DNA of 64,000 nucleotides from Apibacter mensalis (lineage in GTDB: Bacteria; Bacteroidota; Bacteroidia; Flavobacteriales; Weeksellaceae), in contig NZ_LIVM01000010.1 of NCBI RefSeq assembly GCF_001418685.1, positions 1-64,000 of the forward strand, given 5' to 3'. Numbering within the stretch: position 1 is the stretch's first letter; each line of letters begins with the position of its first letter. The translations under genes were made by a program, and so were the position numbers. Shown here piece by piece: positions 1 through 8,003 of this stretch. The notes beneath the pieces are model-generated. The model was not told where the DNA came from and did not search any database. It was given only the letters and a program-made list of their open reading frames with translations.

Positions 1-2
1 AG

Positions 3-107
3 CTGGTTTCCCAAAATCAACATCATCAACCTAAAGACGAACCCATTAAAAATATTAGAGCTTTAGCTATGGTAAAATTATCTATTCGTTATAATGTTAT
101 ATCATAA
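3..107 (+). CDS. 3' end of an unidentified gene (partial)
   Basis: An open frame enters from the left edge and stops at a TAA at 105-107. Thirty-four residues are visible, polar at first and ending in MVKLSIRYNVIS. No domain can be recognised in so short a piece. It could be a genuine C-terminus or chance reading; the preceding sequence would decide. Confidence 0.4.
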   Translation: MVSQNQHHQPKDEPIKNIRALAMVKLSIRYNVIS

Positions 108-313
108 TTATATATCAATATTGCTTCTTAAATACAGTCAAACACACATTTTTTTGTTTGTTTTTATTTAATATGCTGATTGTAAGATACTTGTATAACA
201 TGTGTTTTATTTACTTTATGGAATATATATGCCCTATTGTTGTTTTTTAGTTGTATTTTTAATGCTAAAACGTAATTATATGTATTTAAATCAGTTGTTT
301 TTTTTATCTTTTC

Positions 314-361
314 GCATACCCAACTGCATACCCAACTGCATACCCAACTGCATACCCAACT
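314..361. repeat. Tandem repeat, 4 x 12 bp
   Basis: The unit gcatacccaact occurs four times in a row without mismatch. Twelve is a multiple of three, so copy-number change would not shift a frame; read in the frame open at 202-405 the unit gives Ile-Pro-Asn-Cys. Perfect identity between copies suggests recent expansion by slippage. Confidence 0.9.
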
Positions 362-685
362 CTTTTTTATTGTTTTATAACAAAATTAATACATACAAAA
401 AATGAGCATGAAATATCATACTCATTTTAATTAGTATATATAGGCTTAATATTAGTTTTTAAACGGGTTTTAGTAACTTTATGGTAGTAAATAGTCTATT
501 ATTAACCTTAAGGGTTTATTAGGTGGTTAAAATGGTGGCAAAATAGTAGTAAATGTACATTTCATTTTTCTAGCCAATATTTTAAAAATTCACTCAATCC
601 CTTTTCTAGATTGGCTTTTTCGGCTTTTTTTTATTTATTAATTATGTACAATTCATTTTAACCCCTATACAATATATAGTTTCAA

Positions 686-722
686 GTATTAAATTCAAAT
701 ATCTTATATTTGAATTTAATAC
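686..722. promoter_or_regulatory. Perfect 17-bp inverted repeat over the polA -7 box
   Basis: Arms 686-702 and 706-722 are perfect reverse complements with a 3-base centre (703-705). The sequence TATATTTG at 705-712 matches the Bacteroidota -7 consensus TAnnTTTG and lies at the centre and in the right arm, 32 bases before the polA ATG. I see no good TTG -33 element. A symmetric site over the -7 box suggests an operator for a dimeric repressor; the alternative is a cruciform or RNA hairpin. Confidence 0.6.
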
Positions 723-744
723 ATAAATAAAATAATCGGAACGA

Positions 745-3570
745 ATGACCAGTCAAGATTGTGATAAAAAATTATTTCTTTTAGACGCTTATGCTTTAAT
801 ATTTAGAGCATATTACGCCTTTATTAAAAATCCAAGAATTAACTCTCAAGGAATAAATACCTCTGCGATATTTGGATTTACCAATACCCTTTTCGATTTA
901 ATAAAAAAAGAAAATCCCTCACATTTGGCCGTAGTTTTTGATGTGGGAGAAACTTTCCGCCATCGGGAATACAAAGAATATAAAGCCAATCGCCAAGAAA
1001 CCCCGGAAGCTATTCGTATAGCAGTACCCTATATTCACCAAATACTTGAAGCCTTAAAAATTCCTTGCATGTCAAAAGAGGGATATGAAGCAGACGACGT
1101 AATAGGAACTCTAGCTAAAAAAGCAGAAAGGGAAGGATACACCACTTATATGATGACTTCCGATAAAGATTATGCTCAATTGGTTTCAGAAAATATTTTT
1201 GTTTTTAAACCAGCATCCAGAGGAAATGACATTGAGATTTGGGATATAGAAGCCGTTAAAGATAAATTTCAGGTTGAAACACCTTCTCAGGTTATTGACC
1301 TTTTAGGAATGATGGGGGATAACGTTGATAACATACCCGGAATACCCGGAGTAGGTGAAAAAACAGCCAAACAATTTATTAAAGAATATGGAAGCATAGA
1401 AAATTTATTTGCCCATTCTTCTGAATTAAAAGGAAAAATGAGAGAAAAAGTCGAAGCGAATAAAGAATTAGGGCTTTTATCAAAAAAATTGGCAACTATA
1501 GAAACCAATGTCCCTATAGAATTTAATTATGAAAGTTTAACAGTGGATAAGCCCAATGTTGATCAGGTAATTAAAATTTTTGAAGATTTAGAATTCAGAA
1601 ATATGATCGTTAACTTTAAAAAAACATATCCTAATATTTTTGAAAGTGAAAATGGTCCGGAAAAGGATTTATCAAATAGTGTTTCGGTTACTGGACAAAG
1701 ATCTTTATTCGATACTTTAGATCAAGATATCGAAATGAAAGAAAGCTCAAATTGGAAAACCATTGAAAATACCGATCATCTGTATCAACTGACAGAGACC
1801 CCTATGGCTGTAAAATTACTGGTTGAAAAGCTTTCAAAGCAAAATATTGTGTGTTTTGACACGGAAACTACTTCAACTGACTCTATGATTGCAGAATTAG
1901 TAGGTATTTCATTCTCGTATGAAAAAGCTAAAGGGTATTATGTTCCTTTTAATACAAAAGATAAAGAAAAGACACAAGAATTAATTGAAATTCTTAGACC
2001 TTTTTTTGAAAATGAGAATATAGCCAAAGTTGGACAAAATTTAAAATATGATTATAAAGTTTTAAGAAGATATCAGGTAGAAGTTAAAGGAATACTTTTT
2101 GATACCATGATAGCCCATTATTTGATCAATCCCGATGCAAGGCATAATATGGATATACTTGCAGAAACGGAACTCAATTATAAACCTATTTCCATTGAAT
2201 CTCTGATAGGCAAAAAAGGAAAAAATCAAAAATTATTTTCCTCGGTACCCTTAGATGAACAAAAAGAATATGCAGTTGAAGATTCCGATATTACTTTACA
2301 GCTTAAAAATAAATTAGATCCACAATTAGCTAAAGATAATCTTAAAAAGCTATTTACTGAAATTGAAATGCCATTGATGAAAGTTTTAGTAGATATGGAA
2401 TGGTGTGGAATTAATTTAGATATTCATGCATTACAAGATATGTCTAAAGAATTGGTAGAAGATCTTTCCCGATTAGAAAAAGAAATATATTCACTAGCAG
2501 GAGAAGTATTTAATATCAATTCACCTAAACAATTAGGAGATATTATATTTGATAAATTAAAATTAGGAAATAAACCCAAGAAAACCAAAACAGGTCAATA
2601 CGCAACCGGTGAAGAAGTATTGCTAAAACTGGCTCATACCCATAAAATCATTGATTTATTATTAGAATACAGACAGTTGCAAAAACTCAAATCAACCTAT
2701 GTGGATGCGCTTCCCGATGAAGTCAATCCGATAACCAAAAGAGTGCATACTACCTTTGCTCAAACTGTAGCTGCTACAGGCAGATTAGCCTCCAATAATC
2801 CGAATTTACAGAATATACCTATACGTACACCAAGAGGACAGGAAATACGAAAAGCTTTTATATCAAAAGACCATAATCATAAAATTATTTCTGCTGACTA
2901 TTCACAAATAGAGTTACGAATTATAGCTGCAATGAGTAAAGATTCGGCTATGATCAACTCTTTTAATAACGGAGAAGATTTTCACAAAGCTACCGCTTCA
3001 AAAGTATTCCATATACCTATGGATCAAGTAACTAAAGAACAACGTTCTCATGCGAAAACAATCAATTTCGGAATTATTTATGGAGTTTCTGCCTTTGGTT
3101 TAAGTGAACAAACCGGATTATCACGTTCGGAATCAAAAAATTTAATTGATGCTTATTATGCAGCCTATCCGGAACTTAAAAAATATATATCCGAACAGAT
3201 TGAGACTGCTCGTAAAAATGGATTTGTTGAAACCTTATTAGGAAGAAGAAGATATTTGCCGGATATTCATTCCAAAAACAACGTAGTTCGTTCTCATGCT
3301 GAAAGAAATGCTGTCAATGCACCCATCCAAGGAACAGCAGCGGATGTTATTAAAATTGCCATGATAAAAATTCATGAGCTATTACATGAAAAAAATTATC
3401 AAACAAAACTCCTGTTACAAGTACATGACGAATTGGTTTTTGATGCTCCTGATGAAGAAATCAAGGAAGTATCAGCCCTTATTAAAAATACAATGGAAAA
3501 CTCCGTACGCATGGAGGTTCCTTTAATTGTTGATGTTGGTGTTGGTACGAACTGGCTGGAAGCTCATTAA
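745..3570 (+). CDS. polA: DNA polymerase I
   Basis: The 941-residue protein has the full three-domain layout. An N-terminal 5'-3' exonuclease begins with DAYALIFRAYYAF. A 3'-5' proofreading domain keeps its D-x-E motif (D372, E374 in FDTETT), so proofreading is probably active, unlike in Taq. The polymerase domain has motif A (SADYSQIELRI, D718) and motif C (VHDELVF, H894-D895-E896). It fills gaps after repair synthesis and removes Okazaki primers in the cytoplasm. ATG 745 is the first start of the frame and follows a -7 box at 705-712. The gene is probably monocistronic or co-transcribed with pgeF, which begins 59 bases downstream. Confidence 0.98.
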   Translation: MTSQDCDKKLFLLDAYALIFRAYYAFIKNPRINSQGINTSAIFGFTNTLFDLIKKENPSHLAVVFDVGETFRHREYKEYKANRQETPEAIRIAVPYIHQILEALKIPCMSKEGYEADDVIGTLAKKAEREGYTTYMMTSDKDYAQLVSENIFVFKPASRGNDIEIWDIEAVKDKFQVETPSQVIDLLGMMGDNVDNIPGIPGVGEKTAKQFIKEYGSIENLFAHSSELKGKMREKVEANKELGLLSKKLATIETNVPIEFNYESLTVDKPNVDQVIKIFEDLEFRNMIVNFKKTYPNIFESENGPEKDLSNSVSVTGQRSLFDTLDQDIEMKESSNWKTIENTDHLYQLTETPMAVKLLVEKLSKQNIVCFDTETTSTDSMIAELVGISFSYEKAKGYYVPFNTKDKEKTQELIEILRPFFENENIAKVGQNLKYDYKVLRRYQVEVKGILFDTMIAHYLINPDARHNMDILAETELNYKPISIESLIGKKGKNQKLFSSVPLDEQKEYAVEDSDITLQLKNKLDPQLAKDNLKKLFTEIEMPLMKVLVDMEWCGINLDIHALQDMSKELVEDLSRLEKEIYSLAGEVFNINSPKQLGDIIFDKLKLGNKPKKTKTGQYATGEEVLLKLAHTHKIIDLLLEYRQLQKLKSTYVDALPDEVNPITKRVHTTFAQTVAATGRLASNNPNLQNIPIRTPRGQEIRKAFISKDHNHKIISADYSQIELRIIAAMSKDSAMINSFNNGEDFHKATASKVFHIPMDQVTKEQRSHAKTINFGIIYGVSAFGLSEQTGLSRSESKNLIDAYYAAYPELKKYISEQIETARKNGFVETLLGRRRYLPDIHSKNNVVRSHAERNAVNAPIQGTAADVIKIAMIKIHELLHEKNYQTKLLLQVHDELVFDAPDEEIKEVSALIKNTMENSVRMEVPLIVDVGVGTNWLEAH

Positions 3571-3629
3571 TGTTTTTATATAACTTTAATAACTACACAA
3601 TTGATTTATAATTATTCTATTTTCAATAT

Positions 3630-4418
3630 ATGAATTTCATTCGATTTGATAATTTATCAGTATACAGCGAATTACAACATTTTACAACTACTATCGATGG
3701 AGGAGTAAGTGTTGGTAATTATACATCTTTCAATTTAGGTACCTCTTCGGGTGATGAATTGCAAAATGTGATTGAAAATAGAAAAAGGTTCTGTAAAGCA
3801 ATAGAAATATCACCCAATAGGTTATTCATACCCTTTCAAACTCACAGCAATCATGTTGTAGCTATTGATCGTGATTTTTTACATTTACCAACAGAAAAAC
3901 AACAAAAATTACTTCAGAATACAGATGCCTTACTTACCCATGAGAAAGGTATAGCTATAGGTATAACTACTGCAGATTGTGTTCCAATATTAATATACGA
4001 TCCTAAAAAACAAGTTTTAGCAGCCATTCATGCAGGCTGGAGGGGAACTGTAAATAAAATTGTATTGAAAACGATTTTTAAAATGATCCAAGAATTTAAT
4101 AGTAAGCCTGAGGACTTATTGGCTGGCATAGGACCATCAATTTGCCAAGAATGTTTTGAAGTTGGGGAAGAAGTTATTGAGGCGTTTAAAGAAGAAGAAT
4201 TTCCTATAGAAAAAATAATGATTCAAAATAAACAAACACTAAAATATCATATAGATCTTTGGAAAGCTAATAAAATACTTTTAATACAAGAAGGAATATC
4301 TACTCGAAACATAGAAATATCAGGATTATGTACCGTTACACATCCGAATTTATTTTTTTCAGCACGTAGACAAACTATCCATTCAGGGAGAATGATAACA
4401 GGAGGTATATTAAAATAA
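3630..4418 (+). CDS. pgeF: Purine nucleoside phosphorylase, YfiH/LACC1 (laccase-domain) family
   Basis: The 262 residues match the multicopper-oxidase-like (YfiH) family in length and motifs. The three zinc-binding/catalytic residues are visible as H72 (FQTHSNHV), C117 (TTADCVPI) and H134 (HAGWRGT), with the later motifs GPSICQECFEVG and FFSARR. Family members are now known to act on purine nucleosides (adenosine, inosine) rather than as true laccases; E. coli PgeF has also been linked to removing misincorporated serine from peptidoglycan precursors. Cytoplasmic, no signal peptide. It follows polA by 59 bases in the same direction. Confidence 0.92.
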   Translation: MNFIRFDNLSVYSELQHFTTTIDGGVSVGNYTSFNLGTSSGDELQNVIENRKRFCKAIEISPNRLFIPFQTHSNHVVAIDRDFLHLPTEKQQKLLQNTDALLTHEKGIAIGITTADCVPILIYDPKKQVLAAIHAGWRGTVNKIVLKTIFKMIQEFNSKPEDLLAGIGPSICQECFEVGEEVIEAFKEEEFPIEKIMIQNKQTLKYHIDLWKANKILLIQEGISTRNIEISGLCTVTHPNLFFSARRQTIHSGRMITGGILK

Positions 4419-4447
4419 TATTTTAATTACATCTACCTATTAATACC

Positions 4448-4455
4448 TATTTTTG
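4448..4455 (+). promoter_or_regulatory. -7 box for the 4473 gene
   Basis: TATTTTTG fits TAnnTTTG exactly and sits 17 bases before the ATG at 4473. I see no convincing TTG at the -33 position. Confidence 0.45.
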
Positions 4456-4472
4456 TTAATAAATTTATAATA

Positions 4473-5198
4473 ATGAATAAATTTAACTTTGATAAAAATA
4501 AATTAGAAAATACCTTGGGTTTAGGTAAAGAAAAAGTTAATGAACAACTTCAAGCGATCAAAAGAAAAAATTATGGAGAAATTAAAATAATTATTTTCAT
4601 TGTTTTATTTATAGGAATAATTAGTTTAGGATTTTACTATAATATCATACAAAATATATTTTATAGTTTTCTTTCAATTATAGTATTAGTTTTTGTACTA
4701 GTATTGGGAATAGTATGGGAATATATAATTTTCAAATTCATCACCTTAGAAAAAATTCAATATCAAAAATATAATTATAATGTTTCAGATTTCTGGAAGA
4801 TGACTGAGCAAGAATTTGAGATACTTAAGGCAGATTACGAACAAAAAATAAAACAACTAAATAAATATTCCATTCTGAATTATATGACTTCAATAGGTCT
4901 TTTTCTTTTTTCATGTATAGTTTTACTTATCGATTGGATATATGACCACCAATCGTTTACTCTATCTGCCTATCAGGAAGTAAACCCAACTTTTTTATTT
5001 TCCCTTGTATTGATCTTATTTTCCCTTATTTTCATGGTACTTCATTATTTAAATCAAACAGAGATTATTAAAATGCAAGAAAAATTTTTCGAAGCAGAAC
5101 GTTGGATTTTCAGCATTAACTCGGCCTATTTATTGGGAAAAGAAAATCTCTTAGAAAAACTTTTACTTGACAGTAATTGGGACGACAAAAAACAATAG
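4473..5198 (+). CDS. Four-helix inner-membrane protein, unknown function
   Basis: I do not recognise a family. The 241-residue protein has a basic, soluble N-terminus of about 35 residues, then two closely spaced hydrophobic helices (about 36-55 and 62-87), a charged loop (about 95-130) with KADYEQKIKQLNKY, and two more helices (about 133-156 and 171-192). It ends in a cytoplasmic tail. No catalytic motif is visible. It has its own -7 box and is followed by the alpha/beta hydrolase, so the two may be co-transcribed. Confidence 0.75.
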   Translation: MNKFNFDKNKLENTLGLGKEKVNEQLQAIKRKNYGEIKIIIFIVLFIGIISLGFYYNIIQNIFYSFLSIIVLVFVLVLGIVWEYIIFKFITLEKIQYQKYNYNVSDFWKMTEQEFEILKADYEQKIKQLNKYSILNYMTSIGLFLFSCIVLLIDWIYDHQSFTLSAYQEVNPTFLFSLVLILFSLIFMVLHYLNQTEIIKMQEKFFEAERWIFSINSAYLLGKENLLEKLLLDSNWDDKKQ

Positions 5199-5248
5199 AA
5201 AAATAATTATTATATTTACAAAATGTTGTATGTTTTAGTATTATAATA

Positions 5249-6201
5249 ATGAAAAAAAAAATTTTTACTTCATAAGAATTGCAAGCTTTCTTTTGTTTTT
5301 ATTTTTTCTTTTAATTAACTTAATTGCCGGAATTCAGGCATATAGTTTGACTCATTATAAAAAAGATGCCTCTAAAATTCATATAAATGTAGGGTATTCT
5401 ACACTGTTTACTGGAGTTTCCATACCTAAACCAAAAACTGATTTAAAACCTTCCAAAAAATTTACCTCTTTAAAAATACCGGTTGAAAACGATAAATATT
5501 TAGAAGCTTGGTTACTTGAACCGGAAGTAGTATCTAAAGGTATAGTCCTGATTTTCCATGGTTTCGGATCAGAAAAATCTTCTATGTTGGATAGAGCCTA
5601 CGTTTTTTTAGATATGGGATATAAAACTTTGTTAATAGATTTTTCAGGTGCAGGAGGTTCCTATGGAATTCAAACAACTCTAGGATACAAAGAAGCAGAA
5701 AATGTCAAACATGCTTATGATTTTGTAAAAAACACATTAAGAGAAAAATCTATATTTTTATGTGGTTTCTCAATGGGATCTGTAGCTATAATCAAAGCTC
5801 AACATGATCATAATTTAAATGTTAAAGCTCTTATTTTGGAAGCACCTTACGGTAGATTGATCGATGCAGTTAAAATTCGTTTAGGTAAAATTCGCTATAT
5901 AGGGATTCCATTTTCTTATCTAATTATGTTTTGGGGTGGGGTATTGAACGGATTTAATCCATTTTCAATGAACCCTGAGGAATATATTAAAAATGTCTCG
6001 ATACCAACATTATTATTATGTGGAGGAAAAGATCCAAGAATACCTGTTGAAGAATCAAAAAGAATATTTACGAATTCCGCTAGTAAGGAAAAAGAATTTA
6101 AAATTTTTCCCGATTCATATCACCACAGTTATTTAAAACTGTATCCTCAAGAATGGAAGAACATCGTTTATAATTTTTTAGAAAAAAATAATTTTAAATA
6201 A
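5249..6201 (+). CDS. Membrane-anchored alpha/beta hydrolase; start broken by a ten-A run
   Basis: A serine alpha/beta hydrolase. The nucleophile elbow is GFSMG, the acid is probably the Asp in CGGKDPRIP and the base a His in YHHSY; HGFGSEKSS carries the oxyanion region. The open frame has only a TTG start at 5293 (GFSMG serine would be residue 160), but its coding continues upstream without stop to 5239. A natural ATG lies at 5249 directly before ten adenines (5252-5261) and is out of frame by one base. With one extra A the protein would begin MKKKNFYFIRIASF followed by a hydrophobic anchor, a typical N-terminus. This is therefore a slippage site, a real frameshift or a sequencing indel. Substrate unknown. 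Confidence 0.75.
5252..5261 (+). repeat. Homopolymer A10 at the hydrolase start
   Basis: Ten consecutive A follow ATG 5249. The ATG frame runs into TAA at 5273-5275, eight codons in; one added A (or two lost) would join it to the hydrolase frame. Confidence 0.8.
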
Positions 6202-6360
6202 ATAAAACAAATTTTGCTCGTTCATCCAGTGGCTTTTGTACAAATTATATATTAACAAGGATCAATTTCTTGACAAGAATACTTGACTAATTTGCATAAG
6301 TAACTGAAATAACAATTCAAATTCACATAATAATAAATTAAAATCACATAAGTATAAAAT

Positions 6361-7956
6361 ATGAAATTTAAATTATTATGTATAGTACTTTTGCCGTTTT
6401 TACTTCACGGACAGATTGAAAAAAGTAATGTAAAGATATATAATAACAATAAACTTTGGTTTAGTAAAACCTATTCTAATAATAAACTAAATTTTGTATT
6501 AGACTCCTTAGTAGCCATAGGCTTTTACACCTTAAAACTGGACTCCTTAAAAAAAACTAAAAAAGAAACTTTAGTATATATTAACAGAGGCAAATTTTAC
6601 AAAAAGGTTTGGGTACAATTAGATTCCCTATCAAAAGTAGCAATTATGAACAAAGATAAGTTCAAAACAGATAATATTGATTCCCTGGCGGGAGTTATAC
6701 ATTATTATTATTTAAAAAGGGGATATGCTTTCAACCAAGTCTATACAAAATTATCTATTGAAAATGAGCCATTAGAAGCGTCCATTAAAGTGGAGCTAAA
6801 TCAAAAAAGATTTATAAATTCATTTATTATAAACGGGTACACTAAAATTCCTCGTGGAATAATAAAAGAATTAGAATATGGATTTCTTGGTAAAACTTAC
6901 ACCGATGAAAGGCTTAAAGAAATATCTGCTACTTTACAAGCAACTAATTTTATAGTTGAAGAAAAAAATCCGCAGGTATTATTTACTCCCGATTCCACCA
7001 AGATCTTTTTATATATAAAAAAAAGAAAAGCCAGTTCATTTGATGGTATGTTAGGTTTTGGCAACGATCATAAAGGCAAATTCAAAGTAAATGGGCAACT
7101 ACAACTTTCATTAGGCAATTTATTGAATTCATTTGAAACTATTAACTTAAACTGGCTTTCTACAGCGGAAAAATCCCAAAATTTTGAAATTCAAGTTAAT
7201 GTTCCTTACCTTTTTAAGTCTAAATTCGGATCAGAATCCTCTTTAACAATATATAAACAAGACAGCACGTATGCAACTATACACCTGCATGAGCATATTT
7301 ATTATCAATATACAGTGAATCAGCGTTTGGGCATAGAAGGGTTATTTGAAAATTCACGTTATGTAACAGAATCAGATAGTAGCAATAATTTCTCCAAAAC
7401 CGGATTAGGGATAAGTTATCAATACAAAGAAAGAAATGAAAACGATATTTTAGGGCCCAAAAATTATTATTCAGTAAAAGGAATCGTTTATAGAAATATA
7501 CCGGAAGATCGAAAAAATTTAACTGAATATTACCTGTCAGCATCGTCAGAAAAACTAATAAAAATATCCGGATCCCATTATATTAAACCTCGAATTAGTG
7601 CTTCTACCTTATTATCTGATACCTTAACCGTAAACGAATTATTTAAAATCGGAGGAATGAAAACAATACGTGGATTCAATGAACAATCCATTTATGCCAA
7701 TGCTTATATAATTGGAAGTTTAGAATATAGGTATGTTCCGTTTGAAGAATTGTATTTAAGTTTATTTACAGATTTAGCATGGATTGAAAATAAATATCAA
7801 AATGCAAGACCTTTTTTATGGGGAACAGGATTAGGAATAAACTTCTTAACACGTTTCGGAATTTTTTCATTAAATTATGCAGTTGGAAAGTATGATTCAA
7901 AACCCATAAATTTCTCAGATTCTAAAATTCATGTTGGAATACAAGCCACTTTTTAA
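6361..7956 (+). CDS. Omp85/BamA-TamA-type outer-membrane protein
   Basis: The 531-residue protein starts with a signal peptide (KFKLLCIVLLPFLLHGQ). A periplasmic part with POTRA-like character (around residues 105-225, including INGYTKIPRGIIKEL) precedes a C-terminal surface-antigen barrel, and it ends in an aromatic residue (GIQATF), as outer-membrane barrels do. It is much shorter than BamA (about 800 residues), so it is more likely a TamA-like or other accessory Omp85 member than the essential assembly factor. The motif GGMKTIRGF resembles the conserved G-R-G-F loop motif of the family. An MsbA-like exporter gene follows after 47 bases. Confidence 0.82.
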   Translation: MKFKLLCIVLLPFLLHGQIEKSNVKIYNNNKLWFSKTYSNNKLNFVLDSLVAIGFYTLKLDSLKKTKKETLVYINRGKFYKKVWVQLDSLSKVAIMNKDKFKTDNIDSLAGVIHYYYLKRGYAFNQVYTKLSIENEPLEASIKVELNQKRFINSFIINGYTKIPRGIIKELEYGFLGKTYTDERLKEISATLQATNFIVEEKNPQVLFTPDSTKIFLYIKKRKASSFDGMLGFGNDHKGKFKVNGQLQLSLGNLLNSFETINLNWLSTAEKSQNFEIQVNVPYLFKSKFGSESSLTIYKQDSTYATIHLHEHIYYQYTVNQRLGIEGLFENSRYVTESDSSNNFSKTGLGISYQYKERNENDILGPKNYYSVKGIVYRNIPEDRKNLTEYYLSASSEKLIKISGSHYIKPRISASTLLSDTLTVNELFKIGGMKTIRGFNEQSIYANAYIIGSLEYRYVPFEELYLSLFTDLAWIENKYQNARPFLWGTGLGINFLTRFGIFSLNYAVGKYDSKPINFSDSKIHVGIQATF

Positions 7957-7977
7957 AAATAAGAAATGAATTTTATT

Positions 7978-7985
7978 TACCTTTG
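7978..7985 (+). promoter_or_regulatory. -7 box for the ABC exporter gene
   Basis: TACCTTTG matches TAnnTTTG, 18 bases before ATG 8004. It lies in an imperfect inverted repeat (acctttgtaat / attacaaggt, about 7979-8001), which could be an operator. Confidence 0.5.
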
Positions 7986-8003
7986 TAATAATTACAAGGT
8001 AGC

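Larger units (their letters stand above)
108..744. other. AT-rich intergenic spacer before polA
   Basis: About 640 bases with no convincing gene. It contains a 12-bp unit repeated four times (314-361) and a perfect inverted repeat at the polA promoter (686-722). A 67-codon open frame at 202-405 spans the tandem repeat but has low-complexity, Phe/Leu/Tyr-rich content and no recognisable signal, so I do not call it a gene. Confidence 0.6.

Noticed and set aside
314-361. Possible CRISPR-like repeats
   Set aside because: Units are 12 bp and directly adjacent with no spacers, and there are no cas genes.
202-405. 67-codon open frame with IPNC repeats
   Set aside because: Its only distinctive part is the tandem repeat; the rest is low-complexity and hydrophobic, with no recognisable signal or family.
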